From NCBI RefSeq assembly GCF_042466115.1, contig NZ_JAXHBQ010000001.1, positions 2,976,001 to 3,040,000 on the forward strand: a DNA stretch of 64,000 nt, read 5' to 3'. Source of the DNA: SW4 sp042466115 (GTDB lineage Bacteria; Pseudomonadota; Alphaproteobacteria; Rhodobacterales; Rhodobacteraceae). The position numbers and the translations under genes are program-made. Of the stretch, positions 45,744 through 54,387 are shown in pieces. Under the pieces are notes generated by a model. It saw only the letters and a list, made by a program, of their open reading frames with translations. It searched no databases and was not told where the DNA came from. Numbering within the stretch: the first letter of the stretch is position 1; every line of letters starts with the position of its first letter.

Positions 45744-46457
45744 TCAGGTGTCGTCGCGGGCTGGAAACCAGACCGCTGCGATGTCGTTGATTGTGCCGTC
45801 GCTCAGCATGCCCGTCAGGATCAGATCGACCCTTGCGCGCAGGGCATCGTCGTCGGGGCGAAAGGCGATTGCCGTTGGATCGACCGGCACGTCGATGGTG
45901 CTGACGATGCGCAGGTCGGGATAGGTGGTCAGCAACATGCGTTCCATATAGGCGGGGCTGCCGCAGGCAAGCGCGACTGCGCCGCTGCGCACCGCATCAA
46001 GCGCGGCCTGTCCGGTGTTGACCAACATGACGTCATAGCCCGATTCCGTCAGGTGTTCCGCGTAGACCGTCGCAGACTGCACGGCGATCCGCGCGGTGGA
46101 CGGGTCAATATCGCGGGTCAGCCCGACAAGCGCCGAGGAATCGCCGGTTCCCCCCAGATAGCCTTGGGAAAAATCGACCCGTTCGGCACGTGACGCACTG
46201 GCGGCCATGCCGCCGATGATCATGTCGTAATCGCCGTCGATCAGCCCGTCGATGATCCCGTCCCATTGCACGGAAACCCATTCGCATTCGGTGTTCAGAC
46301 GGGCGCAAATCTCATCGCCCATATCCTTGTCGAACCCCATCAGATTGCCCGACGAATCCGACATGATGTAGGGGGCAAACCCCGCCTCGGTGCCGATGCG
46401 CAAAGGGTCGGCGGCGGCCGGTGTGGCCAGCAATATCAGGGCAAGCGCGCGGATCAT
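45744..46457 (-). CDS. Second ABC transporter periplasmic binding protein
   Basis: A 237-residue binding protein, paralogous to the next gene (RIGTEAGFAPYIMSDSSGNLMGFDKDMGDEIC; MIIGGMAASASRAERVDFSQGYLGG). The signal is residues 1-16 (LALILLATPAAA-DP). It overlaps the ATPase gene by four bases and lies 33 bases before the other receptor. The ligand-contacting stretches differ, so it may widen the substrate range of the same transporter. Confidence 0.9.
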   Translation of the reverse strand: MIRALALILLATPAAADPLRIGTEAGFAPYIMSDSSGNLMGFDKDMGDEICARLNTECEWVSVQWDGIIDGLIDGDYDMIIGGMAASASRAERVDFSQGYLGGTGDSSALVGLTRDIDPSTARIAVQSATVYAEHLTESGYDVMLVNTGQAALDAVRSGAVALACGSPAYMERMLLTTYPDLRIVSTIDVPVDPTAIAFRPDDDALRARVDLILTGMLSDGTINDIAAVWFPARDDT

Positions 46458-47230
46458 GCAGCACTTCCTGCCGACAGGAACCCCTGCAGGCGTTCGGTTT
46501 GCGGGTTGCCGAAAACAGCGTCTGGCGGGCCTTCTTCTTCGATCTTGCCCATGTGCAGAAACACCACGTGGTCGCTGACATCCGCTGCCAGACGCATATC
46601 GTGTGTCACGATGATCATGGTGCGCCCTTCGGCGGCCAGGTCCTTGATCACCTTGATGACTTCCTGCTCCAGTTCGGGGTCCAGCGCGCTGGTCGGTTCA
46701 TCGAACAACAGCGCCTTTGGCTCCATGCATAGCGCACGCGCAATCGCGGCGCGCTGTTGCTGCCCGCCCGACAGCATCGCCGGATAGGCATCGCATTTGT
46801 CGCCGATCCCCACCTTGTCGAGATAGCCGCGCGCGGCCTTTTCCACTTCGGCAGGGTCACGTTTCAGGACAGTGACCGGCGCTTCCATCACGTTTTCAAG
46901 GATCGTCATATGCGCCCACAGGTTAAACTGCTGGAACACCATCGACAGGTTCGTGCGGATACGGATCATCTGCGCACGATCACCGGGGTGGCGGCCAAGG
47001 CCGTGACCCTTCCAGTGGACAGGCTCGCCACAAAAGATCACATCGCCCTGCTGGCTGTCCTCAAGCAGGTTGGCACAGCGCAGCAACGTCGATTTGCCCG
47101 AACCGGATGACCCGATCAGGCTGACGACATGGCCCGCAGGGGCGGAAATATCCACACCCTTGAGCACTTCAAGCGCGCCGTAAGATTTGTGTAGATCGCG
47201 AATTTCGATCACGGGGGTATTTTCGGTCAT
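46454..47230 (-). CDS. Polar amino-acid/amine ABC transporter ATPase (HisP/GlnQ-like)
   Basis: A 258-residue ATPase. Walker A is IGSSGSGKST, the signature LSGGQQQRAAIARAL, Walker B ALLFDEPTSALDPEL, and the H-loop is VTHDMRLA. The start at 47230 (MTENTPVIEIRDLHKSYG) fits the family; a further 16 upstream residues are unsupported. First gene of the five-gene transporter, which leads into the gamma-glutamylation genes. Confidence 0.94.
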   Translation of the reverse strand: MTENTPVIEIRDLHKSYGALEVLKGVDISAPAGHVVSLIGSSGSGKSTLLRCANLLEDSQQGDVIFCGEPVHWKGHGLGRHPGDRAQMIRIRTNLSMVFQQFNLWAHMTILENVMEAPVTVLKRDPAEVEKAARGYLDKVGIGDKCDAYPAMLSGGQQQRAAIARALCMEPKALLFDEPTSALDPELEQEVIKVIKDLAAEGRTMIIVTHDMRLAADVSDHVVFLHMGKIEEEGPPDAVFGNPQTERLQGFLSAGSAA

Positions 47231-47309
47231 GGGTCGGCAGACATCCCTGTTTGACGTGGGATTAGGGCGCATTTTCAATCTGATTGCAACGACTCGCTGG
47301 TCTGTGACC

Positions 47310-48074
47310 CTACGTTAACGGCAAATCGTCAGCGACAGGGGGCGGAAGCGGCAGATCGTAGGCCGATTCATGCAATTGGACGATGTCGCGCAGCCCAAGC
47401 ACATCGCCGTGCGGTTGAGGCAGGGCGTCTATCGCGGCTTGAATGGCTGCAAAAACGGGCGCCGGATCGTTGGCGCGCGCGGTGATAAATGTCAGGGCAG
47501 GCGATGGGTCGGTATGGCCAACGACGCGCAGGCCCGCCATCTGCGGCTCCCAGCGCTGCAGGTTGCGCCAGGTCACGCCGTCAAGCGCCGCCAGATCGGC
47601 GTCACCGGCCAGAACGGCGCGCGCACTGGCCAGATGCGCCCCGGTTTCGCGGTGGGGGGCAAAGGTAAACCCGCGCGCCTGCGCCCAAAGCTGTGGCGCG
47701 CCCCAACCCGATTGCGACAGGGGATCATTATAGGCAAAGCGGTAGGCACGCGCAGCGTCAGGGGTTTGCGCCGGATCATCGGCGCGCACCAGAAAAACGC
47801 TGTGATAGTAACCGCTTGCGACCCCGCCCAACCCGTAGTCCGCGGCACCGAGCAGCGTCACGCGGCCGCGAAACTGCGCGCGGTAGGGCAGGTTGCAGAT
47901 CATCCCGAGGGTCAGATCGGGGCGCTGCCAACTGGCGATATGGCAGATGTCATGATCAAGGGCATCGGGCGCGCGATGGCCGTGATCGCGCAGATGATCG
48001 CGCACCAAGCCCCAAAACGCATCATGTGCTGCGCGGTTTTCAGGGCGCGCATACATCGGCAGGCTTGCGATCAC
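47310..48074 (-). CDS. PhnD-like periplasmic-binding-fold protein
   Basis: A 254-residue protein of the phosphate/phosphonate-binding (PhnD) superfamily: ASLPMYARPENRAAHDAFWG, GMICNLPYRAQFRGRV, DPLSQSGWGAPQLW and SARAVLAGDADLAALDGVTW are its motifs. It has no signal peptide, so it is not an ordinary exported receptor and no permease is adjacent; a cytosolic sensor or a prephenate/pyrimidine-like binding role is possible. The GTG at 48074 overlaps the TerB stop (GTGA), which decided the start. Confidence 0.8.
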   Translation of the reverse strand: MIASLPMYARPENRAAHDAFWGLVRDHLRDHGHRAPDALDHDICHIASWQRPDLTLGMICNLPYRAQFRGRVTLLGAADYGLGGVASGYYHSVFLVRADDPAQTPDAARAYRFAYNDPLSQSGWGAPQLWAQARGFTFAPHRETGAHLASARAVLAGDADLAALDGVTWRNLQRWEPQMAGLRVVGHTDPSPALTFITARANDPAPVFAAIQAAIDALPQPHGDVLGLRDIVQLHESAYDLPLPPPVADDLPLT

Positions 48075-48514
48075 GCGCGGCGCGCCTCGACCTCTTGGCG
48101 TAACGCGCCACTTTCCTGATCGGTCACGCCCAGCATCGGGGCGACCATGCGCAACAGGCTGTCTTCTTCGGGGCGGCGCACCCCATCGGCCAGCACGATT
48201 TCCCAAAAGGCGGAAATCACCGCGGCGCGGTCCTCGTAGGGCACCACATCCTTGATGACGCGGGTAAAGCGCACGGTGTCGGGCGCGTCATGTTCGATGT
48301 GTTCGCACTGCGCACGCAGCTTGGCCGCAGCAACCACGTCCAGTTCATAGCGTTTTGCCAAAATCCGGTCGATCCGGGCGATTTCCTCGGCGCGATAGGC
48401 ACCATCGGCCTTGGCGATACGCACCAGCATGGCCCCGATCGCAAGGCGGGCATCCGCATCGTCAACGGGGGTTTCCGCGGGGCCGGTCAGGCGTTTGAAG
48501 AAATCTGCGAACAT
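48071..48514 (-). CDS. TerB-like protein
   Basis: A 147-residue all-helical TerB/DjlA-type domain (IGAMLVRIAKADGAYRAEEIARIDRIL; ISAFWEIVLADGVRRPEEDSLLRMVAPMLGV), with the two acidic EF-like turns (KADGAY, LADGVR) of the fold. The family is tied to tellurite resistance and membrane stress, but single TerB proteins have no settled function. Coupled to the PhnD-like gene, and 11 bases after pyrG. Confidence 0.85.
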   Translation of the reverse strand: MFADFFKRLTGPAETPVDDADARLAIGAMLVRIAKADGAYRAEEIARIDRILAKRYELDVVAAAKLRAQCEHIEHDAPDTVRFTRVIKDVVPYEDRAAVISAFWEIVLADGVRRPEEDSLLRMVAPMLGVTDQESGALRQEVEARRA

Positions 48515-48525
48515 GCGTGACCTTC

Positions 48526-50169
48526 CTATACCAGTCGCGAGGTTTCAACTGCCGCGCGCACAAAATCGGCAAACAGCGGGTGCGGCGCAAAGGGTTTGGA
48601 TTTCAGTTCGGGGTGGAATTGCACGCCGATGAACCAGGGATGGTCCTGCCATTCCACGATTTCAGGCAGGCGGCCATCGGGGGACATGCCGGAAAATGTA
48701 AGGCCGCATTTTTCCAGCGGTTCGCGGTATTTCGTATCAACTTCATAACGGTGACGGTGGCGTTCCTCGATCGCGGTGCCGCCATAGACGTCGGCCACCT
48801 TGGACCCGTCTTTCAGGGTCGCATCATAGGCGCCCAGACGCATGGTGCCGCCCTTGTCGTCGCCCGCTTTGCGGCGCACGGTATGGTTGCCCTGCACCCA
48901 TTCTTTCAGGTGGTAAACCACGGGTTCAAAACGCTTTTTACCCGCTTCGTGGTCAAATTCCTCGGACCCTGCGGTGGTTATCCCAGCGACATTTCGCGCA
49001 GCTTCGATCACAGCCAATTGCATCCCCAGACAAATGCCCAGATAGGGGATCTTCTTTTCGCGGGCGAATTGTGCCGCCTTGATCTTGCCCTCGGTGCCGC
49101 GTTCTCCAAACCCGCCGGGCACAAGGATCGCGTGCAATCCGGCAAGGGCTGGGGCGGCATCCGCGCTGTCGAATGTTTCGGCGTCCACCCATTTCACGTT
49201 CACCTTGACGCGATTGGCCATGCCGCCGTGGGTCAGCGCCTCTTTGATGGATTTATAGGCATCCTCAAGCTGCACATACTTGCCGACGATGGCGATGTTC
49301 ACCTCACCATCGGTGTTGTGAATGCGGTCGGCGACATCCTCCCAGACGCTCAGGTCAGGTTTGGGCGCGGGGCTGATGTTGAAGGCATCCAGTACCGCCT
49401 GATCCAGGCCCTGTTCGTGATAGGCGAGCGGGGCTTCATAGATGGATTTCAGATCATAGGCGGCGATCACCGCATCGGTGCGCACGTTGCAAAACAGCCC
49501 GATCTTGGCGCGTTCCTTGTCGGGGATGGGGTGTTCGGACCGGCAGACCAGAACATCGGGCGCGATGCCGATGGAGCGCAATTCCTTGACGCTGTGCTGG
49601 GTCGGTTTGGTTTTCAACTCGCCGCTGGCGGCCAGATAGGGCAGCAACGTCAGGTGCATGAAAATGCACTGGCCGCGTGGTTTGTCCTGGGAAAACTGGC
49701 GGATCGCCTCGAAAAAGGGCAGGGCCTCGATATCGCCGACGGTGCCGCCGATTTCACACAGCATGAAATCAACCTCGTCCTCGCCGATGCTGATGAAATC
49801 TTTGATTTCGTCGGTCACATGCGGGATCACCTGAATGGTTTTGCCCAGATAATCGCCGCGCCGTTCCTTTTCCAGCACGGTGGAATAGACACGCCCAGAC
49901 GAAATGGAATCCGTATTGCGCGCGGCCACGCCGGTGAAACGTTCATAGTGGCCAAGGTCCAGATCGGTTTCCGCGCCATCGTCTGTCACGAACACTTCAC
50001 CATGTTCAAAGGGCGACATCGTGCCCGGATCGACGTTCAGATAGGGATCAAGCTTGCGCAGGCGCACCGAAAAACCGCGCGCCTGCAACAGCGAGCCCAA
50101 AGCGGCCGAAGCCAGCCCCTTGCCAAGCGAGGATACAACGCCACCAGTGATAAAAATGAATCGCGCCAT
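48526..50169 (-). CDS. pyrG: CTP synthase
   Basis: Aminates UTP to CTP with glutamine and ATP. The 547 residues include the N-terminal amidoligase domain ([39 protein letters not shown]) and a C-terminal GATase with Cys in [18 protein letters not shown] and the His/Glu pair in [12 protein letters not shown]. The start [10 protein letters not shown] at 50169 is chosen over an ATG three codons earlier. Downstream TerB follows closely. Confidence 0.97.
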   Translation of the reverse strand: MARFIFITGGVVSSLGKGLASAALGSLLQARGFSVRLRKLDPYLNVDPGTMSPFEHGEVFVTDDGAETDLDLGHYERFTGVAARNTDSISSGRVYSTVLEKERRGDYLGKTIQVIPHVTDEIKDFISIGEDEVDFMLCEIGGTVGDIEALPFFEAIRQFSQDKPRGQCIFMHLTLLPYLAASGELKTKPTQHSVKELRSIGIAPDVLVCRSEHPIPDKERAKIGLFCNVRTDAVIAAYDLKSIYEAPLAYHEQGLDQAVLDAFNISPAPKPDLSVWEDVADRIHNTDGEVNIAIVGKYVQLEDAYKSIKEALTHGGMANRVKVNVKWVDAETFDSADAAPALAGLHAILVPGGFGERGTEGKIKAAQFAREKKIPYLGICLGMQLAVIEAARNVAGITTAGSEEFDHEAGKKRFEPVVYHLKEWVQGNHTVRRKAGDDKGGTMRLGAYDATLKDGSKVADVYGGTAIEERHRHRYEVDTKYREPLEKCGLTFSGMSPDGRLPEIVEWQDHPWFIGVQFHPELKSKPFAPHPLFADFVRAAVETSRLV

Positions 50170-50352
50170 TGGCCGCAAGCCCCCGTGAAGTGCGCCCGCA
50201 AATCGGGCAAATTATTTGGAAAAGCGACCCTTCAGAATCGCATCATCACGGGATTTAATTATATCCGCAAATCGCTGTGTAACGCAACCAGCGACCCAAG
50301 ATCATGTTGGCAAAGCCCGCGCCATGCCAACCCCTTGTGGTCAAACGAACAC

Positions 50353-50709
50353 TTAGTTGGCGTCAGGCACCAAGGGCTGACCCGGATCGGAAGGCGGCAA
50401 GAGGTCAGCACCCGGCACCAGCCCTTCGGGCGCCGTTTCTTCGATTGCGGCGGGTTCACCACCGTCCACGACCGACCCGCCAGCGGAATCGCGCGCGGCG
50501 ATAATCGTCAACGCGACCGATGTGCAGATGAACGCAATCGCAAGGATCCATGTAACCTTGCCCATGGCTGTCGCGGCCGACCGGCCCGTCATTGCGCCGC
50601 CGCCACCGCCACCAATGCCAAGCCCGCCACCTTCGGAGCGCTGCAACAGCACCACGCCGATCAGCGTCAACGCGAGGATCAGATGAACGACAAGAACGAC
50701 ATTTTCCAT
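50353..50709 (-). CDS. secG: Protein-export membrane subunit SecG
   Basis: A 118-residue subunit of the SecYEG translocon with two spans (VVLVVHLILALTLIGVVLLQ and KVTWILAIAFICTSVALTII) and the glycine-rich loop RSEGGGLGIGGGGGGAMTGRS between them. The C-terminal acidic, proline-rich tail is typical of alphaproteobacteria. It precedes pyrG by 183 bases on the same strand, a common neighbourhood. That gap has a short GCCCG/CGGGC stem at 50194-50208 without a T-run. Confidence 0.94.
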   Translation of the reverse strand: MENVVLVVHLILALTLIGVVLLQRSEGGGLGIGGGGGGAMTGRSAATAMGKVTWILAIAFICTSVALTIIAARDSAGGSVVDGGEPAAIEETAPEGLVPGADLLPPSDPGQPLVPDAN

Positions 50710-50778
50710 GGGTGCGGCCTTACTGGATTGGAACGGGTGGTATCTAGAAGCGAACGACGCATCCCGCAACCCCCAAGA

Positions 50779-51174
50779 TCACTCATCCACGTCATCCATG
50801 TCGGCCTGACCTGACAGGCGGCGGCGCACGTGGCTCCACGACAGGCCCACGCCAAGGACCAGCGACATGGCGGTCAGGCCGATCCATGTGTTCGCGGTCG
50901 GGTTTTCAAACGACATCCAGCCCATGTCATAGGCGACCCACAGCAGCGCCGCGACCATCGCCAGCACCAGAAACATTCCGAATGCCCCGATACTGCGCAG
51001 GGTCGCGCGCAAGTAAATGATGTAGCCGACCAACAGCACCAGCGCGAACAGCACCGTGACCGACAGCTGCGTCTGGTAGTTTGCACTGGCCCAGCGCACG
51101 AAATTCCACTGGGTCGGATTATAGCTTGCGGCCAGAAGAACAAAGGCAAACAGCCACCGCATCACAAATCCCAT
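50779..51174 (-). CDS. Small membrane protein (DUF6524-like)
   Basis: A 131-residue protein with four spans (WLFAFVLLAASYNPTQWNF; LSVTVLFALVLLVGYIIYL; FGMFLVLAMVAALLWVAYD; WIGLTAMSLVLGVGLSWS) and an acidic C-terminus (GQADMDDVDE). It matches a conserved alphaproteobacterial family of unknown function. AAGGAAACGGA precedes the ATG at 51174. Minus strand, upstream of secG and divergent from purA. Confidence 0.8.
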   Translation of the reverse strand: MGFVMRWLFAFVLLAASYNPTQWNFVRWASANYQTQLSVTVLFALVLLVGYIIYLRATLRSIGAFGMFLVLAMVAALLWVAYDMGWMSFENPTANTWIGLTAMSLVLGVGLSWSHVRRRLSGQADMDDVDE

Positions 51175-51312
51175 TCCGTTTCCTTTCGCGCGTTTTGCCC
51201 AATTTGGCCAAGCATCGCTGCGCTGTCCAGTCGCGGCGCGCAGTTTGCGGTTTCGCACCCGCGCGCGCGGCGATATACGGACGCGGGTTTGACCGGATAG
51301 GAATCGTTGAAC

Positions 51313-52605
51313 ATGGCGAATGTGGTGGTTGTCGGCGCACAATGGGGCGATGAGGGCAAAGGCAAGATCGTGGACTGGCTGTCCGAACGCGCCGATGTGA
51401 TCGCGCGCTTTCAGGGCGGGCATAATGCGGGCCACACGCTGGTGATTGATGGCAAGGTTTATAAGCTGCACGCGCTGCCATCCGGTGTGGTGCGCGGCGG
51501 CAAACTGTCGGTGATTGGCAACGGTGTTGTGCTTGACCCTTGGCACCTGCTCGACGAGATCGACACGATCCGCAGTCAAGGCGTTGAAATTTCGCCCGAA
51601 AACCTGATGATCGCTGAAAATACGCCGCTGATCCTGCCGTTTCACGGGGAATTGGACCGCGCACGCGAAAACCAGAATTCGGTTGCCAAGATCGGCACCA
51701 CAGGGCGCGGGATCGGCCCCGCCTATGAAGACAAAGTCGGGCGCCGCGTGATCCGTGTGGCCGATCTGGCGGATGATGCGACGCTGGTTTTGCGGGTTGA
51801 ACGCGCGCTTGTGCATCACAATGCCTTGCGCAAGGGGCTGGGTCTGACCGAGATTGACGGCGATGCCCTGATCGCAAAACTGCGCGAGATCGCCCCGAAA
51901 ATCCTACCCTTTGCCGCCCCTGTCTGGAAAGTGCTGGCTGAAAAACGCAAAGCCGGCAAACGCATCCTGTTCGAGGGGGCGCAGGGCGCGTTGCTGGATA
52001 TTGATTTTGGCACCTATCCGTTTGTGACCTCGTCCAATGTGATTGCCGGGCAGGCCGCCACCGGTGTCGGCCTTGGCCCCACGGCGATTGATTACGTTCT
52101 TGGGATCGTCAAAGCCTATACGACCCGCGTTGGCGAAGGCCCGTTCCCGACGGAACTGGACGATGCCGATGGCCAGCGGCTGGGTGAACGCGGCCACGAA
52201 TTTGGCACGACCACGGGGCGCAAGCGCCGCTGCGGCTGGTTTGATGCAGCCCTGCTGCGCCAGACCTGCGCTACATCGGGGATCACTGGCATTTGCCTCA
52301 CCAAACTTGACGTGCTCGACGGGTTCGAGACACTGAAAATCTGCGTGGGCTATGATCTGGATGGAAAACAGCTTGATTATCTGCCCACGGCTGCGGATCA
52401 GCAGGCCCGTTGCAAGCCGATTTACGAAGAAATGCCGGGCTGGTCGGAAAGCACCGAAGGTGCCCGCAGCTGGGCCGACCTGCCTGCCAATGCGATCAAA
52501 TACGTCAAGCGGATCGAAGAACTGATTGATTGCCCCGCGGCACTGGTGTCCACCTCGCCCGAGCGCGAGGACACGATCCTTGTCACCGATCCGTTTGCCG
52601 ACTGA
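51313..52605 (+). CDS. purA: Adenylosuccinate synthetase
   Basis: Joins IMP and aspartate using GTP in AMP synthesis. The 430 residues start [23 protein letters not shown] (phosphate loop) with QGGHNAGHT directly after. [40 protein letters not shown] and [12 protein letters not shown] complete the signature. The ATG at 51313 is preferred over an in-frame TTG two codons earlier. Its stop overlaps the DUF2842 start (TGATG). Confidence 0.97.
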   Translation: MANVVVVGAQWGDEGKGKIVDWLSERADVIARFQGGHNAGHTLVIDGKVYKLHALPSGVVRGGKLSVIGNGVVLDPWHLLDEIDTIRSQGVEISPENLMIAENTPLILPFHGELDRARENQNSVAKIGTTGRGIGPAYEDKVGRRVIRVADLADDATLVLRVERALVHHNALRKGLGLTEIDGDALIAKLREIAPKILPFAAPVWKVLAEKRKAGKRILFEGAQGALLDIDFGTYPFVTSSNVIAGQAATGVGLGPTAIDYVLGIVKAYTTRVGEGPFPTELDDADGQRLGERGHEFGTTTGRKRRCGWFDAALLRQTCATSGITGICLTKLDVLDGFETLKICVGYDLDGKQLDYLPTAADQQARCKPIYEEMPGWSESTEGARSWADLPANAIKYVKRIEELIDCPAALVSTSPEREDTILVTDPFAD

Positions 52606-52847
52606 TGGCCCAAAATAGTAGACTGTCGCACAAAGCCAGAAAGCGCTGGGCGCTGGCGATCCTTTTGATCGGGCTGCCAGCCTACATCGTGATTTGCGTC
52701 AGCATCATCAACTGGCTTTACCCCGACCCGACGGCGCGTGTACCAATCTGGGCGGAACTGGGCATCTACATCGGGCTGGGTGTGCTTTGGGTGTTCCCGC
52801 TGAAGTTTGTGTTCAAAGGGATCGGGCAGAACGACCCGGACGCATGA
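52605..52847 (+). CDS. DUF2842 small membrane protein
   Basis: An 80-residue protein with two spans (WALAILLIGLPAYIVICVSIINWLY and WAELGIYIGLGVLWVFPLKFVF). The signature R-K-x-G and VFPLKxVFKGIG at the end is DUF2842, found almost only in alphaproteobacteria, function unknown. It starts on the purA stop and overlaps the DMT gene by four bases, so three genes form one unit. Confidence 0.85.
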   Translation: MAQNSRLSHKARKRWALAILLIGLPAYIVICVSIINWLYPDPTARVPIWAELGIYIGLGVLWVFPLKFVFKGIGQNDPDA

Positions 52848-53779
52848 GCCGCAAGGGCGTGCAGGCCGACCCTGACTTAGACGCCGCCACGTTGCGCAGG
52901 GCTAATTTGCACGGCAGCCTTTGGATGATTGCCGCGATGGCGCTGTTCGCTGCCGAGGACGCCTTTATCAAAGTCGCCGCCAAATCAATCCCTGTCGGGC
53001 AAATCCTGATCATTTTCGGGCTTGGCGGGGCGCTGGTCTTTGCGGGGGTAGCGCTGGTTCACAAAGAGCCTTTGTTCAACGCAAACGTTGTATCCCGCCC
53101 GATGCGCATTCGCGCAGTTTTCGAAATCACGGGCCGCTTGTTTTATGTTTTGGCAATTGCCGCGATTCCACTGTCGGCTGTCACCGTCATTTTGCAGGCA
53201 ACGCCGATTGTCGTGGTGACAGGGGCCGCCCTGATCTTTGGCGAAAGGGTCGGCTGGCGGCGCTGGTTGGCCATTTTCACCGGCTTGGCAGGCGTGATCG
53301 TGATTATCCAACCGGGAACCGAGAGTTTTTCGGCGCTGTCACTTTTGGCGGTGATCGGAATGATCGGTTTTGCAGGGCGTGACCTTGCCAGCCGCGCAGC
53401 CCCGCGCGCACTTAGCACCACACTCCTCGGGCTTTATGGGTTCTTGTCCATCGTGGTCGCGGGAATGCTGTATTCACTTTGGCAAATGGCCCCGATCGTA
53501 TGGCCGAGCGCGCCCGTGTGCCTTGCCCTTCTCGGGACGATTGTCGCAGGCGTCGTGGCCTATTCCTGTCTGATGAAAGCCATGCGCACTGGCGAAGTTT
53601 CGGCTGTGACGCCGTTTCGATATACGCGCATCCTGTTCGGGATCGGATTGGGTGTGGCACTGTTTGGCGAAACGCTGAGCGGCGCAATGATCGCGGGGTC
53701 GTGCCTGATCGTCCTATCGGGCCTGTTCATTTTGCGGCGCGGTCAGCAGGTGAAACGCTCTACCAACGTCCCCCGTTGA
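52844..53779 (+). CDS. DMT-superfamily (EamA) transporter
   Basis: A 311-residue carrier with ten spans in two EamA repeats (LHGSLWMIAAMALFAAEDAFIKVAAKSIPVGQILII; LLGTIVAGVVAYSCLMKAMRTGEVSAVTPFRYTRILFGIGLGVALFGE). Such proteins export metabolites or amino-acid-like compounds; the substrate is unknown. It is more distant from the two DMT genes at 57155 and 63078 than those are from each other. Confidence 0.9.
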   Translation: MSRKGVQADPDLDAATLRRANLHGSLWMIAAMALFAAEDAFIKVAAKSIPVGQILIIFGLGGALVFAGVALVHKEPLFNANVVSRPMRIRAVFEITGRLFYVLAIAAIPLSAVTVILQATPIVVVTGAALIFGERVGWRRWLAIFTGLAGVIVIIQPGTESFSALSLLAVIGMIGFAGRDLASRAAPRALSTTLLGLYGFLSIVVAGMLYSLWQMAPIVWPSAPVCLALLGTIVAGVVAYSCLMKAMRTGEVSAVTPFRYTRILFGIGLGVALFGETLSGAMIAGSCLIVLSGLFILRRGQQVKRSTNVPR

Positions 53780-53883
53780 ACGCGGGCACACGCTGCCAAT
53801 CTGTCACAGCTGCGACCGGTTGAATGCACACGGATGCTTCATAGCTAAAGCGTAACCGAACACGAAATATGAAAGGACAAAGC

Positions 53884-54303
53884 ATGACCGATACAACTGA
53901 CTACGGCGCGAACCCTTATGTCGTGGATATCGAGAAGGACACGCTTGAAAACCCGAATTTCCGCACAACCCGCTGGACGGGCAAGAATATCCAGCTGACG
54001 CTGATGTCGATTTCGGTGGGGGGCGATATCGGCATGGAAGTGCATGAAACACATGATCAATTCCTGCGCCTTGAGCAGGGTAAGGGCCGCGTGCAGATGG
54101 GCCCAAGCGAAACCGATCTGAATTTCGAACGCGAGGTGAGTGCTGATTTCGCTGTCTTTGTGCCTGCCGGAATGTGGCACAACATCACCAATACCGGCGA
54201 TGAACCGATCAAGCTTTATGCGATCTATGGCCCGCCCGATCATCTGCATGGAACGGTTCATGCGACGCAAGAAGATGCCAAGAACGACCCAAACGAGCAC
54301 TGA
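53884..54303 (+). CDS. Single-domain cupin protein
   Basis: A 139-residue cupin. Motif 1 is GMEVHETHDQFLRLEQGKGRV (metal-binding H, H and E) and motif 2 is PAGMWHNITNTGDEP. It could be an isomerase, dioxygenase or sensor; cupins of this short type often bind Mn, Fe or Zn. AAAGGACAAAGC precedes the ATG at 53884, ruling out the ATG 15 bases earlier. A terminator follows directly. Confidence 0.86.
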   Translation: MTDTTDYGANPYVVDIEKDTLENPNFRTTRWTGKNIQLTLMSISVGGDIGMEVHETHDQFLRLEQGKGRVQMGPSETDLNFEREVSADFAVFVPAGMWHNITNTGDEPIKLYAIYGPPDHLHGTVHATQEDAKNDPNEH

Positions 54304-54337
54304 ACGCACATGCCACCCCGCACGGGGATAAACGACA

Positions 54338-54366
54338 AAAAGGCGGGGAGATTATCCCCGCCTTTT
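54338..54366. terminator. Bidirectional terminator
   Basis: AAAAGGCGGGGA (54338-54349) and TCCCCGCCTTTT (54355-54366) form a 12-pair stem with a five-base loop, A-rich before and T-rich after. It serves the cupin gene on the plus strand and the acidic-protein gene on the minus strand. Confidence 0.88.
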
Positions 54367-54387
54367 CAAATTTTTGGTACGCTGCGA

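Noticed and set aside
44943..46193. 416-codon open frame antisense to the ABC binding proteins
   Set aside because: Runs over the two receptor genes, no ribosome-binding site, no motif.
50194..50208. Terminator between secG and pyrG
   Set aside because: Only a five-pair stem and no T-run on the transcribed strand.
48517..50814. 765-codon open frame antisense to pyrG and secG
   Set aside because: It mirrors pyrG codon by codon in high-G+C DNA, has no recognisable motif, and pyrG is unmistakable.
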